Both the position numbers and the translations under genes were made by a program. Below the pieces are notes generated by a model. That model saw nothing but the letters and a program-made list of their open reading frames with translations. It did no database searches and was not told the origin of the DNA. Shown one piece after another: positions 1 through 9,031 of a stretch of 64,000 nt of DNA (positions are counted from its first letter, which is position 1; each line of letters starts with the position of its first letter). The stretch is taken from the NCBI RefSeq assembly GCF_002933465.1, contig NZ_PSZE01000008.1, positions 186,001 through 250,000 on the forward strand, read 5' to 3'. This DNA comes from Nocardia nova. GTDB lineage: Bacteria > Actinomycetota > Actinomycetes > Mycobacteriales > Mycobacteriaceae.

Positions 1-648
1 GGTCTGATTGATCGGCAGCCCCCACTCCTCGGCCCGCCAGTCGGGCATCGCGGCCACGTGACGGCGCACCAGCGAGTGGATCAGCCGGACGCGCACCGTC
101 GAGCGAAAACCCATGCCGCCCGGCGCCATTCCGCCGGCCGCGGTGACATCCATCGCCCATTGCGTGGTCTCGGCGAATCGTTTGGCCGGGCCCTTCTCCA
201 GGGCGCCGGTGCGCAGCAGGGTCTTGTTGAAACCGGAGGCCAGGTATCCGCCGAGGAACGACATGTCGCGGGCGACGTAGATCCCGTCGCGGCCGCCCAG
301 GCAGGAGACGCGTTCGGCGTGGCGGATCGTTCGCCGATTCACCCACTCGGGTACCGCCTCGACGTATTCGAAGAATTCGCGCAGCGGCGCGGGGGCGTCC
401 GGTACCGCGGCGATGCCCTCCCGCAGGGCGCGCTCGAACAGTGGCCGGGTTGTGGCCATACCCTCGCGATACATCCAGTCCACGAGCTCGTCCATCGGCC
501 GGTCGCCGACGGTCAGCGCCTCGCCCAGCTCGCGAAATTCGGCCGGGCTCGGTGTGCCGAGCCCGAGCATCCGGGCGAGCGTGCCGAGAGCGGGCCCGGG
601 GACGGGCCGGGGCGAGCTCGGGTGCCGCAGCGGAACGGTCGGCGTCAC
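1..648 (-). CDS. DUF2236 / MpaB-like oxygenase, 3' end beyond the window
   Basis: N-terminal 216 residues of a DUF2236 (oxygenase MpaB-like, latex-clearing-protein superfamily) protein; the reading frame runs off the left edge. The GTG start follows a strong GAGGAGGA ribosome site at 652-660, and no other start has comparable support. Visible features: an acidic and hydrophobic N-terminus, a family-like DGIYVARDMSFLGGY segment near residue 120, and the TTQWAMDVTAAGGM stretch typical of this family near residue 160. Members are thought to bind b-type haem, but the substrate is unknown. It differs clearly from the two shorter DUF2236 proteins at 31.5 and 39.3 kb, so it belongs to another subfamily. 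Two tandem operators lie just upstream (671-718). Family call is good; function is open. Confidence 0.75.
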   Translation of the reverse strand, partial: MTPTVPLRHPSSPRPVPGPALGTLARMLGLGTPSPAEFRELGEALTVGDRPMDELVDWMYREGMATTRPLFERALREGIAAVPDAPAPLREFFEYVEAVPEWVNRRTIRHAERVSCLGGRDGIYVARDMSFLGGYLASGFNKTLLRTGALEKGPAKRFAETTQWAMDVTAAGGMAPGGMGFRSTVRVRLIHSLVRRHVAAMPDWRAEEWGLPINQT

Positions 649-670
649 GATGTCCTCCTCGACGAAGATC

Positions 671-718
671 TGGCAAGATCCTCTACCAGAAATCGACTTT
701 TGGCAAGAACTCCTACCA
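671..718. promoter_or_regulatory. Tandem 18-bp palindromic operators
   Basis: TGGCAAGATCCTCTACCA (671-688) and TGGCAAGAACTCCTACCA (701-718) repeat at 30-bp spacing. Each is an imperfect inverted repeat (TGGnAnGA...TCnTnCCA). They sit 23-70 bp upstream of the DUF2236 GTG start, as expected for a TetR-type repressor site. The regulator is not visible in this window and may lie to the left. Confidence 0.6.
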
Positions 719-812
719 AAAGCGAGGACTTCAGTTTCGCCGCGAGTCGCACTCGTGGCGTCGATGGCCGAAGCCCTGACCGCCGGGTAGCCGTGGCGGG
801 TGATCGGTGACA

Positions 813-836
813 CCACGGTGATGTAGATCACTGTGG
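813..836. promoter_or_regulatory. 24-bp palindrome, candidate operator of the reductase gene
   Basis: CCACGGTGAT and ATCACTGTGG are inverted arms (9 of 10 positions pair) around a GTAG centre, 127 bp upstream of the reductase start. The symmetry suggests a dimeric repressor site. No cognate regulator is identified. Confidence 0.4.
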
Positions 837-962
837 CGGGTTGTCATGCGACGGGCTCGGCGAGCGTCTGGTGTGCGTCCACGCAACGAAGGGGGCTCGG
901 CGAAGGCGGCGGATATCGTCTCGCCCACCGCTGGTCCGCCTCCTCTGTCCGAAGGAAAAGCC

Positions 963-1661
963 ATGCGTATCACCATCTTCGGGGCCAACGGTCCCACCGG
1001 TCGCCAGGTCGCCGCGCAGTCTCTGGCGGCCGGACATCAGGTCGCGGCGGTGACACGGCAGCCGGGCGAATTCCCGCTGCGCCATGATCGGCTCGAGGTG
1101 ATCGGCGCCGATGTCTTCGACCCGGCCGCGGTCGACGCCGCCGTGAAGGGGTGCGACGCGGTGCTGTCCGCGCTCGGGGTGCCGCCGGGCAAGGAACCGA
1201 TCACCACCTATTCGGAGGGCGTGTCGAACATCGTGACGGCGATGCGGCGGCACGGGGTGAGCCGGATCGTGGTGGTGAGTTCGGCCGGCGTCGATCCGCG
1301 CCCCTATAGCGAGGGCGGCTTCCTCTTCAATCGGCTGCTGGTGCCGTATGTGACGCGGGTGGCGGGCAAGACGCTCTACGACGATATGCGGCGGATGGAA
1401 GCACTGCTGCGCGACAGTGATCGGGAGTGGACCGTGGTGCGCCCGAGTGGACTCTACGACCGCCCCGATGTCACCGATTACACGATGGTCGAGGGGTACG
1501 CCGACGGGATCTTCACCGCCCGGAGCGATCTGGCCGCGAGCATGCTCGCCGCCGTGACCGAGCGCCGTTTCGTCCGCGCCGCGGCCGGTGTGATCACCAC
1601 CGATTCCGGTAATCCCACCCTGCTGCGATGGATCCGGCAGCAGGTCAGCGGCGGCCACTGA
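963..1661 (+). CDS. NAD(P)-binding atypical SDR (NmrA-like) reductase
   Basis: 232-residue Rossmann protein of the atypical short-chain dehydrogenase / NmrA-like group. The N-terminus MRITIFGANGPTGRQVAAQS carries the glycine-rich GxxGxxG dinucleotide motif (residues 7-13). A second-strand region reads QVAAVTRQPGEF, and a VVSSAGVD strand lies near residue 100. It lacks the classical YxxxK active site, so it may be a flavin/biliverdin-reductase-like or sensor-type SDR. The ATG at 963 was chosen because the GGXXG motif begins a few residues later and GAAGGAAAAG precedes it; an upstream extension has no family features. It is a single gene divergent from the DUF2236 gene. Substrate unknown. Confidence 0.85.
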   Translation: MRITIFGANGPTGRQVAAQSLAAGHQVAAVTRQPGEFPLRHDRLEVIGADVFDPAAVDAAVKGCDAVLSALGVPPGKEPITTYSEGVSNIVTAMRRHGVSRIVVVSSAGVDPRPYSEGGFLFNRLLVPYVTRVAGKTLYDDMRRMEALLRDSDREWTVVRPSGLYDRPDVTDYTMVEGYADGIFTARSDLAASMLAAVTERRFVRAAAGVITTDSGNPTLLRWIRQQVSGGH

Positions 1662-1769
1662 ATCACACCTGCCGGTGACGGTCGACGCGGGCAGCCTGCT
1701 CGAGTAGCCCTGAATTCGGTCAGGCCCCGCCGAACGGGTCGAAACCCGCTGTCGCGCACGGAGGTTCGC

Positions 1770-2176
1770 ATGAGCGACGCTCGTCGGTACGTGGTGATCG
1801 GTGGTGGTCTGGCCGGGCTGGCGTCGGCCGTCTGGCTGGCCGAGGCCGGGAAGCGGGTGACGGTGCTGGAGCGCCGGGCCCGGCTCGGTGGTCGCACCAG
1901 GCGATGACGGTCGCCGAGGTCGGCGATACGCCCGACAACGGTCAGCACGGGATCGCCAGCGGCTACCACCACCTCTTCCGGTATCTGGCGAGCGTCGGCA
2001 CCGAGAAATGTCTGGAATTTCCCACCGGGGGCGGATCTGGCCGACATCACCACCGAGCAGTGGTTCGAGCGCATCGGTATGCCCGCGAAAGCGCGTGAGG
2101 CACTGTGGGATTGGCTGGCACTGTGCAGAGCGCCTCCAAGGCGGTGGCGGCGATGCTGCGACTGCCGCCGCTCTAG
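1770..2176 (+). pseudogene. Decayed FAD-dependent desaturase/amine oxidase (HpnE-like) remnant
   Basis: Starts with ATG and encodes a textbook FAD-binding N-terminus (VVIGGGLAGLASAVWLAEAG, then VTVLERRARLGGRT), but meets TGA at 1905. The next frame continues with a DNGQH...YHHLFRYLASVGTE stretch, typical of phytoene-desaturase / squalene-associated FAD desaturases (HpnE). A third frame carries ADLADITTEQWFERIGMP...ALWDWLAL, which also fits that family. At least two frameshifts plus large internal deletions remain from a protein normally over 400 residues. No other hopanoid or carotenoid genes lie nearby. Its last bases overlap the convergent HAD gene. Confidence 0.75.
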
Positions 2177-2727
2177 CGAGTTCGCGGCCTGCGAAGCGGC
2201 TCCAGGAAGGCCCGGGCGACCTCGAGGTGGTCGGGAGTCAAACCGGTGTGGCGGTCGACCGGGACGAGCAGGGTCGGGGCGCCGGTGGCGGTGCGGCGTT
2301 CGGCCCAGCCCTGGTCGGCGGGCTGGAATTCGTCGTCGAACCAGCACAGCGGCCGGCGTCCGGCCCAGCGGTCGATGGTCGGCAGCTTGCCGTGGTGGCC
2401 CTCGCGATGCCGAATTCCGGTGTCCTCGAAGATGATCACCTCCAGCGGCGGCAGGCCGAGGACGGGGCCGAGGACCGTATTCGCCGCATACTCCCACGCG
2501 GTCGCCCACACCAGTTCGGCGTCGGTGATGTCGGCCAGTTCCAGCAGCCGCGAGCCGACGGCGGCGTCGAGCAGCACTTGCTGGTCGATGGGCGGAATCG
2601 CGGGAATGATGCTGTGCTGCAACACATAAGGCCGGTAGCCGTGCGGGGGTGGGTGCGTGGGCCGGGGGTAGGGATTGAGGGGGCCGTCGACATCGAGCAA
2701 GATCGCCGCCCGTGATGTTTCGGTCAT
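2173..2727 (-). CDS. HAD-superfamily protein (HAD_SAK_2-like)
   Basis: 184-residue protein with a haloacid-dehalogenase-like first motif, AILLDVDGPLNPY (residues 8-20; DxDGxxN variant), and a later acidic motif CWFDDEF that could be motif IV. The architecture matches the small HAD domain seen alone in actinobacteria and related to the phosphatase part of Swiss-army-knife RNA repair proteins (PF18143, from memory). It is probably a phosphatase or phosphotransferase; the substrate is unknown. ATG start at 2727. It converges with the pseudogene at 1770-2176 and overlaps it by 4 bp, which suggests the decay there was tolerated up to this stop codon. Confidence 0.7.
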   Translation of the reverse strand: MTETSRAAILLDVDGPLNPYPRPTHPPPHGYRPYVLQHSIIPAIPPIDQQVLLDAAVGSRLLELADITDAELVWATAWEYAANTVLGPVLGLPPLEVIIFEDTGIRHREGHHGKLPTIDRWAGRRPLCWFDDEFQPADQGWAERRTATGAPTLLVPVDRHTGLTPDHLEVARAFLEPLRRPRTR

Positions 2728-3068
2728 GACGCCCCCGTTCGCTCATCCCAGGCTACGACGGCATCTGCGGATGAGTCCGCCACTCGCGGCAACGGTTTCG
2801 TGTCGACCCGATAACCGGGGCGAACGCACCGAAAATCGCCTCGGGAACCGCCCCGGCGGGCCGTCTGCGACGCGCCGAGCGACACGCGAGCAATCCCGTT
2901 AAATTTACGCCACACCTGCATTGTCGACGGCACATGTTCGGTTATCGTTCATCTCACTGTCCGATGCTGCTGCCGGCGCGCCAGGACTGGTCGTCGATCC
3001 GGAGCGTTGTGGGCCGGTGTGACGATCGTTGGGCGTTACCGGAGTCCGTCCCGAAAGATCGAGGGAAC
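2728..3068. other. Divergent intergenic region, 341 bp
   Basis: Lies between the HAD gene (minus) and the GNAT gene (plus). Stretches around 2890-2960 are less GC-rich than the genes and could hold promoters. I see no clear hairpin, repeat or small gene; open frames here lack family features. Confidence 0.5.
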
Positions 3069-3734
3069 GTGCCTGCACCCGTCATCCTGACCGGCCGCCT
3101 CGTGCGGCTGGAACCTTTGGCACCGCACCATGTTCCGGGGCTCGCCGAGGCGGGCGCCGCGGATCGCGATGCGTTCGCGTTCACCCCCGTACCGCACGGT
3201 CGGGCCGAGGCCGCGGACTATGTCGCGCAGGCCGCGGCGGCGCACGCCGTCGGTTCGGCGCTGGCCTTCGCGGTCGTCGCGACGGCCGACAACCGTGTAC
3301 TGGGCTCGACGCGCTTCAACCGCTTCGACTACTGGCAGGGGCCGCTGGTGTGGCCGATCGTGCACGGTATGCCGACGGGAGATCCGCTGCTCGCGGTGCC
3401 CGACGCCGCCGAGATCGGCAATACCTGGCTCTGCTCGCAGGCGCGCGGCGCCGGTATCAATATGGAATCGAAACTGTTGCTGCTCGAGCACGCCTTCGAC
3501 GTATGGCGGGTCCGCCGGATCGCGCTGCGCGCCGATGTGCGAAACGTCCGCTCGCGCATGGCGATCGAGCGGCTGGGCGCGACCAGCGACGGCGTCCGCC
3601 GGGCGCATTCGCGCGGTTTGGACGGTACCGTGCGCAGTACCGCGTTCTATTCCATCCTGGACGAGGAATGGCCGGCGGTGCGCCGGCGCATCGACTCGGA
3701 GCTGGCCCGCCTGCCACGGTTGCTGAACGCCTGA
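3069..3734 (+). CDS. GNAT-family N-acetyltransferase (RimJ/RimL-like)
   Basis: 221-residue GNAT acetyltransferase. It begins APVILTGRLVRLEPLAPHH, the classic RimJ/RimL-type opening, and has EIGNTWL near residue 117 and a C-terminal NVRSRMAIERLGA motif (around residue 158), where the first residues contact acetyl-CoA and the Asn-Ser-Ala-like segment closes the fold. The substrate could be an amino group of a protein N-terminus or a small amine. GTG at 3069 preceded by GAGGGAA was preferred; the frame is open further upstream, but that extension does not look like GNAT. Neighbouring genes give no functional clue. Confidence 0.85.
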   Translation: MPAPVILTGRLVRLEPLAPHHVPGLAEAGAADRDAFAFTPVPHGRAEAADYVAQAAAAHAVGSALAFAVVATADNRVLGSTRFNRFDYWQGPLVWPIVHGMPTGDPLLAVPDAAEIGNTWLCSQARGAGINMESKLLLLEHAFDVWRVRRIALRADVRNVRSRMAIERLGATSDGVRRAHSRGLDGTVRSTAFYSILDEEWPAVRRRIDSELARLPRLLNA

Positions 3735-3927
3735 TCGCTCCCCGCAAGCAACCGGATAGCGAATTCCGGATATCGCGTCGTGTCCCGGGCTCCTATAATT
3801 CATGGCACAACGGTCGGACGTCGAGGAGATCGGTCCGAGTCGGGTAACTCGGCGGCCGGCGCATGCTTCGGACCTCGTACCAGCGCGTTCGCGGGAGGGT
3901 CGATCGCCCTCCCCTCCAGGAGACCGC

Positions 3928-4491
3928 ATGTCCGACCCGATTTCCACGCCCCAGTCCACGCCCGCCGCGTCGCGTGCGCACGATCGATCCCATACCCGGA
4001 TATGCCTGACCGATGCCGCCCACACCGGCCCGATGGTGAGTCTGTTCCTGGTGCCCGAGCCGCGGGTGCGGGGGGCCGCCATGCTGCATCTGCTCGAGCA
4101 GGTGCCGGTGCGCGATGTGCCGGGGCCGGATCCCGAGCTGACCGCCGCGCTGGAAGCGCCCAGGCTGCCCGGTGCGGCAATTCGATTGCTGCCCTGCGCG
4201 TCTCGACGCTCGGATACCTCGGAGACGCGCCACATCTTCCATGATCATTACATCGCCGACGGGCCGATGGGCCTCGACGTCTGCGATCGGGAGGAGATGG
4301 CGCGGCTGGCCGCACTGCCCGAACGTGCGATCGGCCCGCGCCGCATCGACGATTTCGCCGACTACTCCGTGCGACAGGCGATGCTGGCCGTCTTCCGCTA
4401 TTTCGGTGTGGATCAACGGATTCCGCTGATGTACCACGGCTACGCCGACCCGGGCGGCCGCTGGCTGGCGGTGCGCACGGCGCTCGCCTGA
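3928..4491 (+). CDS. Hypothetical protein, 187 aa
   Basis: Not recognised. The ATG at 3928 has an AGGAGA site 4 nt before it; a longer frame exists upstream but is low-complexity Arg/Ser/Pro. The N-terminal 25 residues are Ser/Thr/Pro-rich. The body contains HIFHDHYIADGPMGLDVCD and a C-terminal VFRYFGVDQRIPLMYHGY segment with several His/Asp residues, so a small globular, perhaps metal-binding, domain is possible. No signal peptide or membrane segment. It converges on the ABC transporter operon with a 2-bp gap. Confidence 0.6.
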   Translation: MSDPISTPQSTPAASRAHDRSHTRICLTDAAHTGPMVSLFLVPEPRVRGAAMLHLLEQVPVRDVPGPDPELTAALEAPRLPGAAIRLLPCASRRSDTSETRHIFHDHYIADGPMGLDVCDREEMARLAALPERAIGPRRIDDFADYSVRQAMLAVFRYFGVDQRIPLMYHGYADPGGRWLAVRTALA

Positions 4492-4493
4492 TC

Positions 4494-5486
4494 TCAGCCC
4501 GCGGTGACGAATCCCTGACGGATCAGCCAATCGCGCGCGATGGTGGCCGGTTCGGCGCCGTCGACGTCGACCTTGCGGTTCAACTCGGTGATCGTCTCGT
4601 TGGTGAGCAGCGCGGAGATCGGCGCCATGACCTGCGCCACCTGCGGATGCGCCTCGGCGAACGATTTCCGCATCACCAGTGCCGCATTGTATTTGGGGAA
4701 GAAGTTCAGATCGTCGGCGAGCTGTACCAGATTCAGTGCTTTGGTGCGGCCGTCGGTCGCGGTGACGTCGCCGAATTGACAGGTGCCGTTCGCCGTGGCC
4801 GAGTACACCAGCGAATCCTGCATGATCTGCTTGTGCACCTTGCCGAGGTCGATGCCGTATTTACGGGCCAGACCCGGAAATCCGTCCTGCCGGACGCTGA
4901 ATTCGGTACCGAGGCAGGTCGGCCCGGTACTCGTATCGGTGTTCACCAGACGGGCGTAATCGGAAATCGTCTTCGCGCCGGTGCGGGCGGCGCTGCCCGC
5001 ATTGGTGACCATGGTGTAGGTGTTGTTCATCGGGGCCGGATCGGCCCACACCATGCCGTGTTGTGCGAAGTCCGTATCGCGTACCGCCTCGAATTGCCGG
5101 GTGGAGTCCGGAATCGGTGTCTCGTTACCCAGATAATTGATCCATCCGGTCCCGGTGTAGTCGTAGGCGACATCGACCTGTCCGTGCAACTGCGCATCGC
5201 GCAGGCTGTTCGATCCGGTGATGTTGGTGAGATCACGGACCTGAGCCCCGGCGGCGGTCAGCGCGAATTCGATGAGGTAGCCGAGGATGTTCTGTTCGGT
5301 GAAATCCTTGGAGCCCACGGTGATCCGCACACCGTCGAGAGCGGAAATCGGCTCGATACTGCCCGGCCCGACCGGCAACGGGACGGCGCCACCGGCCTCG
5401 AGACCGCAGGCGGCGACCACGGCGACCAGCAGCGTCGCCGCCGCAGTGGCCGCGCTGCGTCCGAGGTGACGTGCTCGACGCTTCAT
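4494..5486 (-). CDS. proX: Osmoprotectant (glycine betaine/choline) ABC transporter substrate-binding lipoprotein
   Basis: 330-residue ProX/OpuCC-type solute-binding lipoprotein. The N-terminus MKRRARHLGRSA is followed by a hydrophobic run and the lipobox VVAAC (Cys about residue 26). The mature part opens with VRITVGSKDFTEQNILGYL, the signature of the glycine betaine/choline/osmoprotectant group, and YDYTGTGW lies in the ligand-binding region. It is the last gene of a four-gene minus-strand operon; its ATG overlaps the stop of the preceding permease by 4 bp. The exact quaternary amine cannot be told from sequence. Confidence 0.9.
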   Translation of the reverse strand: MKRRARHLGRSAATAAATLLVAVVAACGLEAGGAVPLPVGPGSIEPISALDGVRITVGSKDFTEQNILGYLIEFALTAAGAQVRDLTNITGSNSLRDAQLHGQVDVAYDYTGTGWINYLGNETPIPDSTRQFEAVRDTDFAQHGMVWADPAPMNNTYTMVTNAGSAARTGAKTISDYARLVNTDTSTGPTCLGTEFSVRQDGFPGLARKYGIDLGKVHKQIMQDSLVYSATANGTCQFGDVTATDGRTKALNLVQLADDLNFFPKYNAALVMRKSFAEAHPQVAQVMAPISALLTNETITELNRKVDVDGAEPATIARDWLIRQGFVTAG

Positions 5487-6234
5487 CGCAGCCCCCGGGG
5501 TCCGAGGAATTGTTCGGCCAGCGCACCCAGCCAGTCGACGAGCAGTGCGAGCGCCACCGCGAGAATCGCTCCCACCCACAGCGTCACGTCGTCGCGCAGC
5601 TTGTAGCCGGTGTCGATCAGAATGCCCAGACCGCCGGCGCTGACCAGGAAGGACAGCGTGGCCGTGCCGACCGCCAGCACCAGCGAGGTGCGCAGCCCGG
5701 CCAGGATGTAGGGCACCGCGAGCGGGAATTCGATCCGGGCCAGCACCGCCATCGCCGACATGCCCTGTCCTCGTCCGGCATCGACGAGAGCGGGATCGAC
5801 CTGCTGATAACCCAGAATCGTATTGCGCAGCACCGGAAGTAGCGCGTAGAACGCGATCGGCGCGACACCCACCCAGAAGCCCGTCTTCTCGGTCCACAGA
5901 TAGGTGAGCACGATCAGGCCGATCGCCGGCGCCGCCGCACCGATATTGGCGATGCCGACGAACAGGGGAGTGAAACGCCGATAGCGCGGCCGAGTCAGCA
6001 AGGTGCCCAACGGCACCGACACCGCGACGACGATCAGCACCACGGTCGCGGTGATCGCCACATGCTGGCGGACCACGGTGCCGATGGTGGTGGGGTTGAT
6101 ACTGGCCTGCTGCGTCGCGGTGAGGCTGCGGTCGAAGGCCCACACCAGCACACCCGCCGCCAGGGCCACGGCCAGCACCGGCTGGGCGAACAACCGGATC
6201 CGGTCGGCGCGGCGCTCGTGTCGCTGGACGGGGC

Positions 6235-6238
<4 letters not shown>
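5483..6238 (-). CDS. proZ: Osmoprotectant ABC transporter permease (second permease)
   Basis: 251-residue inner-membrane permease with about six hydrophobic segments. The binding-protein-dependent transport EAA loop appears as DAGRGQGMSAMAVLARIEFPLAVP (near residue 155), preceded by ALLPVLRNTILGYQQVDPA, which is diagnostic of OpuCB/ProW-type permeases. An amino-terminal extension with one extra hydrophobic segment precedes the permease core. It sits between the ATPase (4-bp overlap at 6235-6238) and the lipoprotein (4-bp overlap), so translation is likely coupled. Which of the two permeases corresponds to ProW or ProZ is arbitrary. Confidence 0.88.
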
Positions 6239-7417
<1,179 letters not shown>

Positions 7418-7425
<8 letters not shown>

Positions 7426-8068
7426 GGATTCCCCTCGAGGTGGTGAGCCGGCCGATGCCCACGAGGACGGCATCGAGCAACAGGGCCAGCACGATGATCA
7501 GCACCGTGCCGGACAGTGCCTGCGGGACGGCGGTGGGACTGCCCAGCCGGGCCAGGCCGGTGAAGATCAGATTGCCCAGACCCGGCCCCTTCGCGTAGGC
7601 GGCCATCGCCAGAATGCCCATGCTCATCTGGGTGCTGATCCGCACGCCGGCCAGAATCGACGGCCACGCCAGCGGCATTTCGATCCGGGCGAGAATCCGG
7701 GCGCGGTTCATGCCCACCCCGCGCGCGGCGTCCGAGACCGCCTGATTCACCGATGCCAGCCCGATGATCGTGTTGCGCAGAATCGGTAGCAGTGCGTACA
7801 GCACCAGCGCGGTGACCGTCGGCCGCACGCCGAGGCCCAACACGGGAATGAGCAGTCCCAGCAGCGCGAACGACGGCACGGTGAGGACGATGCTCGCCGC
7901 CGCGGTGGCCGCCGCCGAACCCCACGGGCTGCGATAGACGACCACGCCCAGGCACACCGCCACCGCGGTCGCGATCAGCACGGACTGCACGACGGCCGAA
8001 ACATGCAGATAGGAATCGGTGAGCAGTTGGCCGCGATGGTCCACCAGAAAGGTCCACAGAGTATCCAG
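7418..8068 (-). CDS. proW: Osmoprotectant ABC transporter permease (first permease), probable CTG start
   Basis: About 216-residue permease with five to six hydrophobic segments and the EAA loop DAARGVGMNRARILARIEMPLAWP. The usual start GTG at 8044 has no ribosome site and would remove the family-typical N-terminus. Reading from a CTG at 8068 gives LDTLWTFLVDHRGQLL, like homologues, and that CTG follows GGGAGGT (8076-8082) at normal spacing. A TACACT -10-like box at 8104-8109 would start the mRNA near 8097. I therefore infer a CTG start; with GTG the protein has 208 residues. First gene of the importer operon, divergent from the CHAP gene. Confidence 0.85.
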
Positions 8069-8247
8069 GGCGATGACCTCCCAGAGCTCGGCGGCGTCCG
8101 AGCAGTGTATCGATCCCGCGGCGTGGGCGCAGGAAACGAGCGGGACCGGCGCGTGCGTCCCGGCGCCGGATGCGGCGGAACCATGACGGTCCCTCGTACG
8201 TCCTAGACCTCAGGAGGCCGACTTCCGGCCGGGGACGGAGGGATTCC

Positions 8248-8856
8248 ATGAGTGCCACGGGGGCTCGGGGGCTCGGGCGTAGACGCTGGGTGTTGCCGGC
8301 GGCGCTGGTGGTGATCGGCGTGCTGGCAGTGGGAGCCGTGGTGGCTCTGCCCTGGTGGCACGATCGCACCGCCGCCATCGCCGGGCAGCGACTGGACGAT
8401 TTCCCGGATGTCGATGCGAGCGCACTGGATTCGAATCGCAGTCGCATCGTCGCGGTCCTGCGCACGGAATACGCACACCCCGGTGACGGACCCAAATACG
8501 CACAGGGCGCGGATGAGCCATGGTGTGCCGATTTCGTCAGCTGGACCATGCGTCAGGCCGGACAGCCGCTGTCCAATCCGAATTCCGGGTCTTGGCGGAT
8601 TCCCGGTGTGGCGACGCTGCAGGAGTATTTCGAAGCGAACGGCCGATTTTCGGCGCTGGATTCCGGATATTCGCCACGCCCGGGGGATGTGGTGATCTAC
8701 GCGCCCGGCAGTCCGTTCGGGCAGCACACGAATATCGTGCTGGCCGCGGGTGACCACACCCTGACCACGATCGGCGGTAACGAGCGCGGTTCGGTGCGCA
8801 TTCACCGTTACGACCCGGCGGCCGTTGGCGGTATCGTCGGGTTCGGACGGATGTGA
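8248..8856 (+). CDS. CHAP-domain (amidase/peptidase) membrane-anchored protein
   Basis: 202-residue protein. One N-terminal hydrophobic segment (about residues 13-35, WVLPAALVVIGVLAVGAVVA) serves as signal anchor or uncleaved signal. The outer part is a CHAP cysteine peptidase/amidase: the nucleophile Cys lies in EPWCADFVSWTM (near residue 92), and the catalytic His in FGQHTNIVLA (near 160). CHAP enzymes cut peptidoglycan stem peptides or crosslinks, so a cell-wall hydrolase is inferred. The ATG at 8248 with GGACGGAGGGA upstream is preferred over the earlier in-frame ATG, which would add an arginine-rich stretch. Divergent from the ABC importer operon. Confidence 0.8.
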   Translation: MSATGARGLGRRRWVLPAALVVIGVLAVGAVVALPWWHDRTAAIAGQRLDDFPDVDASALDSNRSRIVAVLRTEYAHPGDGPKYAQGADEPWCADFVSWTMRQAGQPLSNPNSGSWRIPGVATLQEYFEANGRFSALDSGYSPRPGDVVIYAPGSPFGQHTNIVLAAGDHTLTTIGGNERGSVRIHRYDPAAVGGIVGFGRM

Positions 8857-9031
8857 AACGTTTTCGTCCACCGTTGGGCGATCTCGATCGGTGGGGAGGG
8901 TTTCGCGACACCGAACCCTACGATCAACCCGGCGGCGCCGGCTGCGCGGTCGTGGCTGTCTCCGCCCTGTCGGCCCCTCATCGGCAGGACGGGGATCTGC
9001 GTGTAGGTGATCGGTGGAGGAGTGGGAGCAG

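Larger units (their letters stand above)
649..962. other. Divergent intergenic region, 314 bp
   Basis: Regulatory space between the minus-strand DUF2236 gene and the plus-strand reductase. It holds two tandem 18-bp imperfect palindromes (671-718) next to the DUF2236 start and an independent 24-bp palindrome (813-836) nearer the reductase. Open frames across it are shadows without family features. Confidence 0.6.
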
